From: Chara braunii | Taxonomy: Eukaryota; Streptophyta; Charophyceae; Charales; Characeae | Reading direction: 5' to 3' | DNA length: 33,124 nt | NCBI GenBank assembly: GCA_003427395.1 | Contig: BFEA01000459.1 | Location: 142,883-176,006 of the forward strand | Shown here: piece after piece, positions 10,177-21,059 of the stretch | How positions within the stretch are numbered: the stretch's first letter is position 1 | Layout of the letters: every line of letters starts with the position of its first letter | Notes under the pieces: model-generated | Told to the model about the DNA's origin: nothing | Seen by the model: only the letters and a program-made list of their open reading frames with translations | Databases searched by the model: none | Position numbers and translations under genes: made by a program

Positions 10177-12554
10177 GTGTCAAAACACAACTATATCCCC
10201 GTCTTTTCCGAACACTACATTTTTCCCTTCCCCTCCCTCATCCACAATGAAACTGAGCTTCCACAAGCAAAGGGGCCTGGGTCATTGTTCTTCTACCAAG
10301 GAGCAATGCGCCATGCAATGTTTATTAAACAGATTGGCCCAACACCATATGCTCGTCCGGGAGCGACGATCACCTACCGCAACACGGGAGGACTTTCAGG
10401 GAACATGCCAACTCAGGTGATTGATTCAAGAAAGAAGATGTCGAACAATGCATGAGATGGCACCCTGATCACTAACCCATCGCAATATATAGGGGGGAAG
10501 GGGACAATCGAACAAGCGTCACATCAAGCACTCTCAACCTCTGCTCCCGAACTGAATCTTACGAAACTTTCTTCTTTGCAGCCTGCTAGCATAACAAGGG
10601 AGAAGGTTACACACCCTGTCATTTATAATACTAGCAGTGAAAAACCTGCAGAAGTACGAGACCTGATAATGCAAGAGGGGAGCGAAGTAAGTGATGGCGA
10701 GATTTTGACTGAAGATGAAAGAATGCAGGAAAGATCCCAACCCTCACTAACATCGCAGAATGAAAACAGACTAGCACGCGAATCATCCTAGGTCGCCAAA
10801 CAGTTTTATGGGCGCAGAAAATGAGGGAATCTTTGCAAAAGAAAACGTTGAACATTCAATGTCTCTCGATTGGTCCAGTTGGACCCCTTGCAGAGGAGTT
10901 GAAAGTCACTCTCAGGAACCTTTCCTAAGTGAGGGCTTACTTCCTCTCGCTTTTCCTTCTCCCATCGGAACAACTGGTTATCGAGTAAGGAGGTAGGAAA
11001 ATGCTAATGAAGTCTTACCCTCCTGACAAAATGACTCAACGTGATTCGGTGTATACCAAACATGCCAGTAACTGGATTTTTTATGATGATGCAACCTACA
11101 GATCGGTCAATGACAAAATAAAGTTTATCTATAAGAGGTTAGAATCATTGAGGGATGAATTGGAAGGGGTAACAAAAGTCTTCCTAATTCAACCAATCAC
11201 CCCTACGGTCTTCACTGTACTAAGCCTTTTTGACAAGGATAAGGTTTGAATAAACGCTTGGGAAAAATTGTTATGGGACCGGTCTGAAGTCAGAATCTAC
11301 CAGTGGATGCCCAAGAAAGTTGAACCGGAAGAGAAGAGGGAGAAAATGATGAATGACTTTTGCTGGGTCGAGTTCAGACACATCCCAATCACAGTCCAAG
11401 CTGCCTTCATCCATGATTTTGGGCAACAGTTCAAGATTGTGGACTTCATCAACCCACTACCATCCTATGTGGCCAAGAGGGATGACTTCTTAATGTTGGC
11501 TTTAGATCTCCCTAAAGAACAACTGTTTTCACTTGATGATATTATCCCCTTTAAGATGGGTGGGCATGTTTATCAGATTCACACGACGCATAAATCTTGA
11601 TCGTGGTATTTTAAATGTAAAGCCTACGGTCATCTTCATACGGATTATGCATGCCCCTAGCACCACCAGCACACGATCCCCCCAGACTTGTGTCTCAAAA
11701 GAGATCCACAAAGACCCAACAGATGGGTCGCGGTAGTATCAGGGTCTGAAGGATGAGCCTACCGTGAGGACCTTAATCACGTAGGACAACTAGTGGGTTG
11801 GGTTTGGGAAGGGTGAAGTGATTTTCCCAAATCTCCCTGCCCTCCAGCAGACTGGCTTCCCCCTCAATCTCCATCTCCCCAGATGCAGGGACAACCTCAA
11901 CATCCTCAGCCCTCACTTCAAGCGGGGAAATCTGCACACACTGACCCAAACAGACAGGGTCAAGGGTCAACTTCGAAGTCACAGTCAAGCCTCATGAGGA
12001 AAGGCGAGTCGCAAGAACAACAAGAACCAAAAGATACTATTGTGGGGGAAGGTGACACGACGTTGGCAGGAACCGAAGGGGGGAACCGGAAATATTATAA
12101 GCATAAAAGTCTGGCCACTCCCCCACCGCGCGGCGTGGAGCGATCTCTGGGTCCCAAGGCAATAAATTACATACCGAAGAACGGAACAGTCCCTGAATGG
12201 CGAAAGGTGAAAAAAAGAGGAACAGCGAAGCAAAAAGACAATGCAAACAATGTTGCAAATAGCCAGGCGAGGACTTCAGACGAAAACAGGCGCGTGGAAA
12301 AGGGCAAGGATACAAAGAAAGGGCAGGAGGAAGAGCAAGGCAAAGGCGCATCCGGATCTGGGTCTGAAGTAGTCCCTATGGAAATTGACCTTCTAAGAGA
12401 CGCCTTTGATCCGGAACCAATGGATATAGAAACCATTCAACCCTGTGCTCCCCCCCCCACTTTCCTGCCTGCTGGAGGTAATGGAAGTGCAATCACTTTG
12501 GATGTGAAAACGGTTGTTTTTCAGATAGCAAACCGATTATTATGTAATTTATAA
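10177..12554 (+). pseudogene. LINE ORF1 remnant (DUF4283-like, knuckle remnant)
   Basis: The frame from 10,177 runs to 10,791 with one TGA at about 10,453. It then shifts to 10,808-10,996 and again to 11,001-11,600 with one TGA at 11,247. The 11,160-11,590 part resembles the DUF4283 domain found in plant LINE ORF1 proteins: a VFTVLSLFDKDKV strand followed by a WxxxLLWDRSEVRIYQW segment, then WVEFRHIPITVQ and PSYVAKRDDFLMLALDLP. Immediately after it FKCKAYGHLHTDYAC (about 11,611-11,655) looks like a CCHC knuckle that has lost its first cysteine and has irregular spacing. A 223-codon frame (11,883-12,554) follows, hydrophilic and rich in Q, K, E and G, as in the tail of such proteins. The domain call rests on pattern, not a search. 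ORF1 would normally coat the LINE RNA. Confidence 0.6.
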
Positions 12555-13035
12555 GTTCAACATCCTTCCTGGTCTGTTGATTTTTTACTCCAAATTTTCA
12601 AAGAATTAATCTTGTTGCTGGAAAACAGCAAAAGCCTGGAATCATTCTTGTTACAGGGTCCCCCACTGGGCGTGACATGGGAAGACATCAGTGTCAAACT
12701 CTTATCCACTGTCTCCTCCAGGTTTAACTGCATACTCCTGGGGGAAGCTAATTATCTACCTGGCCTACACATTCGTTTTCAACCACTGGCCCTTTTGGAG
12801 AAAGAAGCGAAAAACTCAGAATAGTGTAGTGAAGGGACTTCCTTCCCTCCAAACGTCCCAGTGCCAGGTATGTCGAAGCTTAGTAGGTTATCCTTGAAAA
12901 CTCCTCAGGGAACAGGACCAGTGCAGGAACAGTTTCAGAACGGTGTATTTTTGGAAAAAATGTAGAGTAACGAACAGAGGAAATTAGCACCTACTGACAA
13001 TAGTTTTTCAAATACAGAACCACGTGTGAAAACAC
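12555..13035 (+). other. Decayed coding-like stretch within the LINE
   Basis: Frames are broken every 60-90 codons. It lies between two long open regions of the same element on the same strand, and is most simply the worn middle of the ORF1 region. No motif recognised. Confidence 0.35.
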
Positions 13036-14311
13036 AAAGCACTGCAAAAAAAACCAATCTGAAGTTTCCACTCATCAGAAAGTACAACAAATCTCATATT
13101 CGGTAGGACAAGGGGACTCGGAAGAGGAGCCAGGGGATTCGAAAGAGGAGCCCTTCCATCTTAAACAGGTTTTTCCGCCCCCAAACCCAGGTGAGATCAA
13201 AGGTCAGCTCTGTTTTAAAAAAGTTTTATGTGAGCTCAGCGGGGAAAAAATGTATTTGCAGATTCCCCGTGATCAATAGTCCATTGTTTCCAGAAAGCAC
13301 AATCAATGTCCGATAGAGTGGGACCCTGGACCTTATAACCCACATACGCATCACGAACCTTGCGGGAATCGGGTGATACACGTGTCACGAGATCTACTCA
13401 GGGGGGACAAGCAACTTTGGTTGTCCCCCACTCAGTTTGGTTCTATGATGCTAAGGTTTGTGCCACAATGCTATGGAACGATAGTCTGTTCAAACCCAAC
13501 AAGCTCAACAAACCTATGTCTGGGAAAAAAGAACATTGAGAACACCTTTTATCATCCTCCCCTCCTTTTGGAAAGTGGGGATGTAAATAAAAATACTAAT
13601 AAATTACAACTAATAGATGTGAATCACCAGTCTGAGTCAGCCAAGGTAAGCCCGCCCGCAAGCCTAGACAATAGTAGCCATGCCACTAGCACAGAGGATA
13701 AAGCAGCAGGAGAGGATGTGTGGAAACCTCATCTGAATCACGAGCTGATGGTTTATGATTCTGCACCCACGAAAAAGGACTCAATGCTAAAACTGTCATT
13801 GAAACAACAGACAGTTCAAGTGGTGGATCTCATTGAGGATGTACCTAATTGTCATCTGTATGAAGAGGAAAAGGAATATGCAAGAGCAGAAAACTCTCAA
13901 ACCCCTCAAACCTCCCAAACCTCGCTACCCTCTCATTCTTTAGCTACGCCGCTTGACCCTGAACTCACAACCAAGAGACAACGATTGAGACATCGCCTAG
14001 CAAAAGGCCAGGGGATACTGTCTCTTACAAGATAGGTATCGTCCTTTTACCGGTCAGACTCAAGGATGGCACATGGGAGGTAGGTTTATCTGTACCCCAG
14101 GGAGTGGTGAATGGGGAGTTGACAATCTTAGGTACCACCTCTCCTTTCCTCTCGCTATTTAGTACTAAGACAGACCAACTCGCAGAGGAACCTCTTATTA
14201 AACACAAGGTATTGAAATTGAATTTCATCAAAGACAATCTCCCCCCTAGGAATTTGTCCTTCTTAACCATAATTGAAGGAGACCACCGCTTGGCTGAACG
14301 GGACGTTTTTT
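13036..14311 (+). pseudogene. Unrecognised long ORF between LINE ORF1 and ORF2
   Basis: A reading frame is open from about 13,040 to 14,035 with one TAG near 13,276, then shifts one base and continues to 14,311. The sequence starts acidic, with a short duplication GDSEEEPGDSKEEP. It continues through a mixed region (RGDKQLWLSPTQFGSMMLRF near 13,395) and a polar Ser/Thr/Glu-rich stretch, and ends in IGIVLLPVRLKDGTWEVGLS near 14,035. I do not recognise the fold. By position it is either the C-terminal half of an unusually long ORF1 or a separate accessory ORF. A further frame leads from 14,383 into the inserted element and resumes after it up to 14,885. Confidence 0.5.
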
Positions 14312-14454
14312 AAAATATGAAGTATGCAAACACGTTGATCTGAAATGGTTCAGTCAAAGATCTCCTGACGGAATTACAGGTAATGAAGATTAAGGCAAGC
14401 AGTTTTTGGTCAGAAACAGATGTTGGTACGATGCTGGTGCGTCTTTTGGGTAAA

Positions 14455-14826
14455 TGCTACGTTGCCACTTATACGCATCCTCATACGAGTGCGGATTCGT
14501 ACTTTTGTACTCGTACGCAGGGGTCCCGTACAAGTTTTTTTTTTCTTTTTTCTTTTTTTAAAATCCGGTATTGTTTTTATTTTTTCCCCTCAAATTCTAA
14601 TAAGAATCTGAAGATGATGCTCAGCCAAATGTTTCTTGTTTTGTGTTGTTGCATCACATAGTTTGTTTTCGGATTTTTTTGATGACTTTTTTTTTTTCTT
14701 TTTNTTTTTCGTACGGGGGCGTACAAGACGTACAGGTTCCCGTACAAGTTCCCGTACAGATCCCGTACAGAAATTACCTGTACGTTTCATACGGAAAGCC
14801 CCCGTACGTGTACTCTATGCAACGAA
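14455..14826. mobile_element. 372-bp GTAC-rich insertion with GGGTAAA duplication
   Basis: GGGTAAA at 14,448-14,454 recurs at 14,827-14,833. Joining the flanks with one copy of GGGTAAA gives an uninterrupted frame across the junction (VRLLGK from the left, HIIFLGG from the right), which supports insertion into LINE coding sequence. Ends are weakly inverted: TACGTTGC near 14,457 and GCAACGAA at 14,819-14,826. Both subterminal zones are full of GTAC or CGTAC words: CGTACTTTTGTACTCGTACG on the left, and repeated CCCGTACA on the right. They enclose an AT-rich core with long T runs and one undetermined base (14,704). If the duplication is 8 bp (one mismatch) a hAT-like origin fits; if 10 bp (two mismatches), Mutator-like. 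It has no coding capacity. Confidence 0.6.
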
Positions 14827-15020
14827 GGGTAAACACATTATATTCTTAGGGGGTCTATTGGACCTAGGCCCATGGCAGGGTTTCTGAGTCACGGCATCCG
14901 ATATTCATACTATTCCTCAACCTTATTTTTGTTTTGTTTGGGACAATGATTATTGAAATGGAAAGTTTCCAAGTAATTGATGCCTTATATAACAAGGACA
15001 AAACATGAAAATCTCTTAAG

Positions 15021-18000
15021 AGACAAACAGACTTAGATTTGAGATTCCTTAACATTAATGGCCTTGCCTCAGCCAAGTTTGAAAATAAGAAAGCTATCTA
15101 TGACCAGCTTAGGGGGATAGCGGGAAAAGAATGACCTGGTATCATTTGTATCCAAGAAACGCACCTCATGGATATGACCACCCACAACCGTTGTCATAAA
15201 CAGATATGGCCCTACACAGCTTTCACAACACACACACCTCGTCCAAGGAGCGCAAAAGTTGCAGTCTGGATTCCGCCAGGTTCCAAGGTAGAACCTGTTT
15301 ACTGGGAGGTCGATAAAGAAGAAGGGAGATGGGCATATATCCTGACAATGTTGGAACTCGAGATTGTCATTGTCCTATGTGTATATGGGCCAAATGAGGC
15401 AGGTAATCGCCAACGGTTCTTCGAATTCCTCATCCCTAAACTTCCAATTGGTATCCCAGCCATCATTGATGGTGATTTTAACGCTGTCCCGGATCGCTGC
15501 TTGGATCGCTGGCGTATCCCTACCCCATATCCGGCCTATGTGGAAGCCGACGAAGTAATGATTGTCAATCTAACTCAATCCTTCAATGTTTTAGAATCAT
15601 TCAGAAGATTGAACCCCACACTCCATACCTTCACGTGTTTTACAAAGAGTCAGTCTAGGACGGCCTCAAAGTCACACATTGACTTAATCCTCCTCTCGGA
15701 CAAATTGAAAGGTTCTATTTAAGTAGCTAAAATATTCCCTAGGAGCCCTCTGTTCGGGCTGGATCATGCCATGTGTATAGTTATCCTTTTCTTTAGAAAG
15801 AAACTAGATCAAGGTAAGAGTTTCTATAAGCTAAATACATTTCTTTTCAAAATGGAAAGGTCCAGAGTTTATCTAAAGAATGTCTGGACCGTCTAGAGAC
15901 AACAGAAAAGCATCCTCAAGGGTGACATCAGGCGGTTCAACAACGGTCGTAAATGCTATGAATGTTCGAAGCTACTAGCAGCCGAACGACTTTCCAATGA
16001 AGCAAGAATATACCAGCATATCCAATATCTACAATCATTGGAAGATGACAACGAAAATGAGGAAAATAATGAATCAGTAGCTCAAGAAATCCATGAACTA
16101 GAAGATTGCCTACTATCACAAATGAAGTATCGATGACATGGCGTCCGGATTAGGGGTAAGCTTTGACAATTTGTCACTGAAGGAGGAATGGATGCAAGAT
16201 TTTTTGCTATGGCAAGAATCCATATAGGGAGAACACTCATTGAGGCTCTGACTCACCCCCAATATCAAAATGATCAATTGGTCACTTCTACGGCTGAATG
16301 CACTAAGATTGCTAGGGAGTTCTTTAAAAACTTATTTTTATCTGAAACAGGTAATATCCCTTAGAACCAATGTAATATGGAGATTGATAATTTTTTGAAA
16401 CCAATGACCAGATCCCTCTCTGTATCCCAAAGAGAACAGTTCGAGATGCCTCTAATAAAGGATGAAGTATGCACTGCGTTGATGCTTATGGAGGAGGAAA
16501 AAGCGTCAGGTATTGACGGATTACCTAAGGAATTTTGATAATCCCTATGAGACTTTATCTCTCAGGACCTAATGGACTTCTATCACACTGTTTGGGTATC
16601 TAGATACATGGGAAAGATTGTGGGGCAGAGAATCTTAACAATGTTGTACAAAAAGGGTGATAAATGCAATATTCGTAATTATCGGTCCATCACACTCCTC
16701 ACCGTCGTATAAAAACTCATCTCAAAAGCTCTGATTATCGTTTAAATAAATACATAGCTGACATAATTCATCCCTCCCAAACTGACTTTATCCAAGAAAG
16801 GAATATTCAGGATAATATTTTTTTAATAAATGAGCTAGTTAAGCTCTCTCGCCAATCTAAACATAATTTTGCCATCATATTTATAGATTTTGAAAAAACT
16901 TACGATCATGTAGATTGTTTTTTTCTTGACAAATGCCTAAACAAATTAAACTTCGGTCCGAACTTTAAAAGATGGATTAAGATCTTGCATGATAATGCAA
17001 TAACGAGAGTTTTGGTTAATGGTAATGTGGTTCCTCCTATATCGCTACAGAGATCAGTAAGGCAGGGGGATCCAATTGTTCCACTTCTTTTTGTAATCAT
17101 TATGGAAGCCCTTGCAACTAACCTCGGTCAACACAAAGACATTAGGCGTATCTAAGTTGCATTCATCCCAGAGGAAGTCATTCCGGTTTGCTCTCTGTTT
17201 GTTGATGGCATCTCTCTGATGGTTGACGTGTCGGAAAAAAATCTTGAGGCAATAAAAAAAATCATGGATGACTTTTGTAAACTTTCATATATGAGGGTAA
17301 ACTGGGGTAATAAGACACTAGGATGGTGGATTCACTATCAAGGAGTACAACCCCCGGAACATTTACTGATCAAATGACTCCCTCCTGAAACACCTATTAG
17401 AGTCTTAGGGATATCTCTCTTAGTCTCTCAACTTTAGGCAAAGCTACATCCAATAATGTCGGGATCATACAACGAGCGCAATCAAAACTTGAATTATGGA
17501 AGGACAAACATACCTCATTGCTAGGCAGAACGTTAGCTATTAACAATATTGTGTTGGACTCTATTTGGTATAAATCAACAATTTGGGTTTTGGATAAAGC
17601 AATCATTAAGATTTTCCAAAAACAATTAACAGTTTTTATTTGACGAGGTAATCATGAATGTGAAAATGCTATTAGTAGGGTGGCATGGCTATCTGTAATC
17701 CAACCCAAATCTAAAGGTGACTTTGGCATCATTGATCCCACCACCCAGGCTGTGGTTCTTTCTATTCAATGGCTAAAACGCCTCCTATTCAACCCCAGAC
17801 CATTTGGAGTAAGCTGACATGTGAGCAAATCAGAAGACTAGCCCCAACACTTTAGTAGAACTTCAACACCTGGAACTCTCTGACCGCCAAGCTCTCAGGA
17901 GGGATCTTGCTAGGGACCCTCTTTGGATTGATTTGTTAAAAACATGGAGGAAGTTACCTCTCCCAGATAAGATAGCACCTGAGAGATGGGAAGAAGTGTG

Positions 18001-18640
18001 TCAACAACCATTATTCAACAACACATTCATCAAAGACTCTCAAGATATACTCTTAACTACATAGACTCGCCTTGGAAAGGGTGAATTAGGAAAGAAATTG
18101 TACTCATCAGGGACATCTGAAGCATTGAGGACAGAGACTGGGTTGACCTTTCGATCCTCCATTAAAGATTAAAATGCTGTCACCATCAGAAAGAAGCTCT
18201 AGAACAAATAATCGACATAATTCTCTTGGAATGGGTCAAAATCTTGAGAAAGGGACCTAATCTTACCCCCAATGATTGGGTGTCCATTATTAATCAACAT
18301 GGGTTAGTTAGAATATAATTAAAGTCCACAACACAGGGAACATTCTTATGACCATTTTTCATTCGGGGGAGGATGGATTCCTCACGACTAGGTCACAGAA
18401 GCACACGGGGTGGTTCAAGATGGACAAGCTATTTAGGACAAGGGTCCTAAATATTAAGGAAAAATGACTTAAATGGGACGAAACACAAGGGAATATTCAG
18501 GATGAAATTCCAAGAAATTACCGCTTGTTTTTCAATGATTGGAGCAATATTGATCCCACTATACCCGTAAGGCCTCTGTCGGATTTCTCTAATCCTTTTG
18601 TTTTTGGTGCCCAGGTCATGGTATGCGCTTGAATGACCTT
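15021..18640 (+). pseudogene. LINE ORF2 remnant: endonuclease and reverse transcriptase
   Basis: The apurinic endonuclease domain (15,021-15,810) keeps all its signature motifs: FLNINGLAS, CIQETHL, YGPN, GDFNAVP (from 15,471), SHIDLILLS and GLDHA. It has one internal TGA near 15,132 and a TAA at 15,720. The reverse transcriptase follows: GIDGLPKE near 16,520, NIRNYRSITLL near 16,670, FIDFEKTYDHVD near 16,880, RQGDPI near 17,060. The catalytic FADD box has become FVDG at 17,198-17,209, so the second aspartate is lost. After NWGNKT near 17,300 the thumb and C-terminal region continue to about 18,500. Several frameshifts and stops are present. The active enzyme would nick target DNA and copy LINE RNA in place. 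The C-terminal CCHC finger kept by the 4.9-6.5 kb copy was not found here. Confidence 0.92.
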
Positions 18641-18797
18641 CAGGATAAGTAGCGTTTTTTGCCTTTCAAGAGTTTGCTCAAATTTTCAGATTCTTAGTCA
18701 AAGCAGTAGGTTTAAGTGGTAGGTAGTCATATATATCTGGCGCCTGATCCCCCTATACCCTTAAGGCCTTTGTCGGATTTTCCTGCTCCTTTTCGCC
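18550..18797 (+). repeat. ~48-bp direct duplication at the LINE 3' end
   Basis: GATCCCACTATACCCGTAAG from 18,550 and GATCCCCCTATACCCTTAAG from 18,748 begin two stretches. Both continue through GGCCT(C/T)TGTCGGATTT into TCCTTTT. They are about 198 bp apart. The first lies at the apparent end of LINE coding sequence. The duplication may reflect a tandem 3' UTR repeat or an imperfect end joining during integration. Confidence 0.65.
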
Positions 18798-19940
18798 CAT
18801 CAGATGTAGCGGACCTCTGGTTGGCCTGTGAAACTAGCCCCTTGGCCTGTTCTCACAGACCTTTGTTGTATTCGGGGTAGTCCAGTCCAGGCCGGCACCT
18901 CTGTCGGTACCAGCCAGTCCAATCCAGTCTAGTCAGTCCGCTGGGGTATACCCCAGCCAGAGCCTGTATTTTGGATCATTTTGCATTCGCACAGTTTCGA
19001 GTACGTGCGTCGGAGTCTCACGTGGGAGTTGCGTTGTGCCATCTTGCTCCACTTTTATCGTCCATCTCCATCTCTATCCCAGGCGAAGCACCACACGTGG
19101 TGGGTCCGCCACAATAGTATCTGAGCGGGAATGTTCCCCACTCCCACCCACCACACCTCACAGTAGCGAAAACAACAAAACCCGACAATGTTTTTTTTGG
19201 CTGTTTTTCGGTCGTTCCCAGTGGAAGGCAACGGGCAAAAAGTGACGCAACGTGCAACAGCAAAGGAGTGTCGAGAAAAGAGAAGCGGCGTCACGACGCG
19301 TGCGCACAAGCGCTAAGGCCAAGGCCACTACACACGCACATGCACGCGCCACGTGTCCACGCTGTTGCCCCGCCCCGCCCCGCCCAGCCCCCAGATTATT
19401 TATTATCCAGGATCCGGGATGCTGCAGCTGCCACGGGTTGAACCTTGGCAGCTGCTGGCCATGCGCGTGCATAACCACCTCTATAACACACTGGCCACAA
19501 TGTGTGCATGGGTTGGTAAGGCGGCACGCTGGTGTTGAAGACGTGTCGTGCCAACTATTTCCCCCCCCCTCCTCCCCGCACCGGCCAGCACAACAGCAGC
19601 GGGCAGGAAACTATTTGCACCCCCCCGCCCCCCTCCCCCCTCTCTCCCCCCTCTCCATGGCGGTGGGGAGACACCGTGGCTGCTGCTGCTTGTACCCGTG
19701 ACCATTTGCAGTGCCACGTGGCAGCCTGTTGTGGACCGTGAAGACCCCCTGATCAGGGGCTGCTCTGCAGTGGTGAGGGTCCGCTAACACAACACACCCT
19801 GGATCTGCAGTGCTGCTGCTAGGGGTTGATCAAGATCTCAGCCCCCTCCCTCCTCCAGTTGGCTTGCTCCCATGAAGGCCAAGACTAGGAGGGTCTTGGT
19901 ATACCTTGTGCCCTTGGAGACACCAAGGGCCATGTATCAT
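18798..19940. other. Gene-free GC-rich region
   Basis: No recognisable gene. It contains CCAGTCC words near 18,882-18,935 and the perfect 18-bp palindrome GCTGGGGTATACCCCAGC at 18,940-18,957. Several CACGTG boxes occur between 19,090 and 19,360, and C-rich tracts near 19,560-19,660. Overlapping open frames of 60-149 codons on both strands are proline-, histidine- or arginine-rich, a typical product of GC-rich sequence, and share no domain. Confidence 0.45.
19424..19455. repeat. Nested 32-nt palindrome
   Basis: GCAGCTGCCA (19,424-19,433) pairs perfectly with TGGCAGCTGC (19,446-19,455). The 12-nt interval itself contains GGTT-G-AACC, so nearly the whole 32 nt can fold on itself. GGTTGAACC is reminiscent of a tRNA T-arm, but no tRNA body surrounds it. 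Confidence 0.7.
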
Positions 19941-20480
19941 CTCTCTCTTCCTTCTCCCTATTAATCCATTTACTCTACCTTTTCTCGTTCCTCTTACTCA
20001 CCCTCTCTACTTCTCCCTCTTCTACCTCACTCACTTCCCTCTAATCACTCTCAGTCCTCATACCCCTCTCCCCACCTTTTTCAACTTTCTCCTTCTCTCC
20101 TTCTTATTTCACTTCTCAACCCCTTATTTTCGCCCCACCTCCAACTGCCTCTTTCCCCTCCTCTTTTTACCTTTCCCAACCCACCTTTCCTCCCACCACC
20201 CACTATTTTACTCTATTTTATTAATCTATTTTTTTTTATCTCGTCCTCTTTTCTCTTTGCTTCTTGATCCCTCTCCACCTTTCCCATCCCTTTCTCTCCT
20301 ATTCTCTCATCCTCTTCTCCCCTAACTACAGCCCCATCATCCTCCCACCTTCCACTTCCATCTTTTTTTCTCTCTCACCTATTTCTCTCTTTCTCTTTCA
20401 CTTTTTCATCCCCCTCCTCCCCCAACTTCGATTTTTTCCCGTTTTTCTTCTTTTTACCTTTCTTTTGATTTATATTTCTT
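19940..20480 (+). repeat. Polypyrimidine strand, ~540 bp
   Basis: The plus strand is almost entirely C and T with scattered A and very few G, built from CTCTCC, TTCCC and CACCC words without a fixed period. The minus strand is therefore a long polypurine strand. The open frames over it (139 and 88 codons) are artefacts of composition. Confidence 0.85.
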
Positions 20481-20550
20481 TTTTTTTCCAAAAAATCAAA
20501 TTTCTTTGCGGCGCCCTTAAATCTGATTAGGCGTTAGTCATTCTTACTTT

Positions 20551-20850
20551 CGACACACATTTTGACCCCGTGGGGGTAACGAAGTGCTGCTAAAATTTTC
20601 TCATTTTACTTAGCCCTCCTTCTTGACGGCACACTTCGATCCCATGGGGGTAACGAAATATTGCTGAAATTTTTGAAAAATCCAACACTTAATTTTTCTT
20701 CACCTCCTCATCTACTTATTTATTTATTTATTTTTTTAAATTTTTAATTTGCGGCATTTTGAAACTTAGTTTGCTTATCTTGGTCTCTCCTTTCCCTTGG
20801 CACATTCTTGACCCCATAGGGGGTAGGGAAATCTGCCGAAAATTGTGAAA
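20551..20850 (-). repeat. Three copies of a ~50-bp module with a CCCC/GGGG hairpin
   Basis: Copies lie at 20,551-20,600, 20,627-20,676 and 20,799-20,850. On the plus strand each reads CACA(T/C)T, then a (T/C)GA(C/T)CCC(C/-) run, two or three bases, and GGGG(G)TA. GAA and a GCTG/CTGCC motif before an A/T run follow. The CCCC and GGGG runs pair across GT, AT or ATA. Read on the minus strand, the third copy gives AATTTTCGGCAG followed by TTTCCC, close to the AAATTTCGGCAGCGCTTCCC core of the 23.6-23.9 kb tandem repeat. The module may therefore be present in both orientations. Confidence 0.6.
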
Positions 20851-20930
20851 AAACAAATATTATTTCTCTCTTCATATTTTGTTTCCTTATTTCTTTAATT
20901 ATTTTTATTTATTTATTTATTTTTATTTAT
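20713..20930. repeat. (TTTA)n microsatellites
   Basis: Short runs of TTTA/ATTT occur at about 20,713-20,736 and 20,896-20,930, on either side of the third hairpin module. Simple-sequence DNA. Confidence 0.8.
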
Positions 20931-21024
20931 CTCTCTAAATTTCATTGTTCATTTATTTTTCTCTTCCCCCCCCCTCCCTCCATGGTTGCTATTCTCTTTT
21001 CTTCATTAGGTCACCGATACCCTA

Positions 21025-21051
21025 CCCTAACCACTCAAACCCCGGTTAGGG
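21025..21051. repeat. Inverted CCCTAACC / GGTTAGGG pair (telo-box-like)
   Basis: CCCTAACC (21,025-21,032) is repeated in reverse complement at 21,044-21,051 with an 11-bp interval. The right member continues as TTAGGGTTTT, the plant telo-box found in many promoters and in telomere-like repeats. A single inverted pair is not a telomeric array. Confidence 0.5.
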
Positions 21052-21059
21052 TTTTCTTA

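Larger units (their letters stand above)
10171..18640 (+). mobile_element. Near full-length degenerate L1-type LINE
   Basis: In order this element carries an ORF1 with an RNA-binding-like domain and a zinc-knuckle remnant, a further long open region, and an ORF2 with apurinic endonuclease and reverse transcriptase. Order and motifs are those of plant L1-clade LINEs. The 5' limit is set only by the start of the open frame near 10,177, and the 3' limit by loss of similarity near 18,500-18,640. No target-site duplication or terminal A-tail was found. A 372-bp element is inserted at 14,455-14,826. Stops and frameshifts throughout show it is dead. Confidence 0.85.

Noticed and set aside
19252-19787. 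Overlapping open frames on both strands up to 149 codons
   Set aside because: Typical of GC-rich DNA with few stops; residues follow base composition and no motif is shared with known proteins.
19906-20530. 139- and 88-codon frames rich in Leu, Phe, Pro and Ser (membrane-protein look)
   Set aside because: They are translations of a polypyrimidine strand, which encodes only such residues in any frame.
21025-21055. Interstitial telomere
   Set aside because: Only one inverted pair of an 8-bp telomere-like word, not an array.
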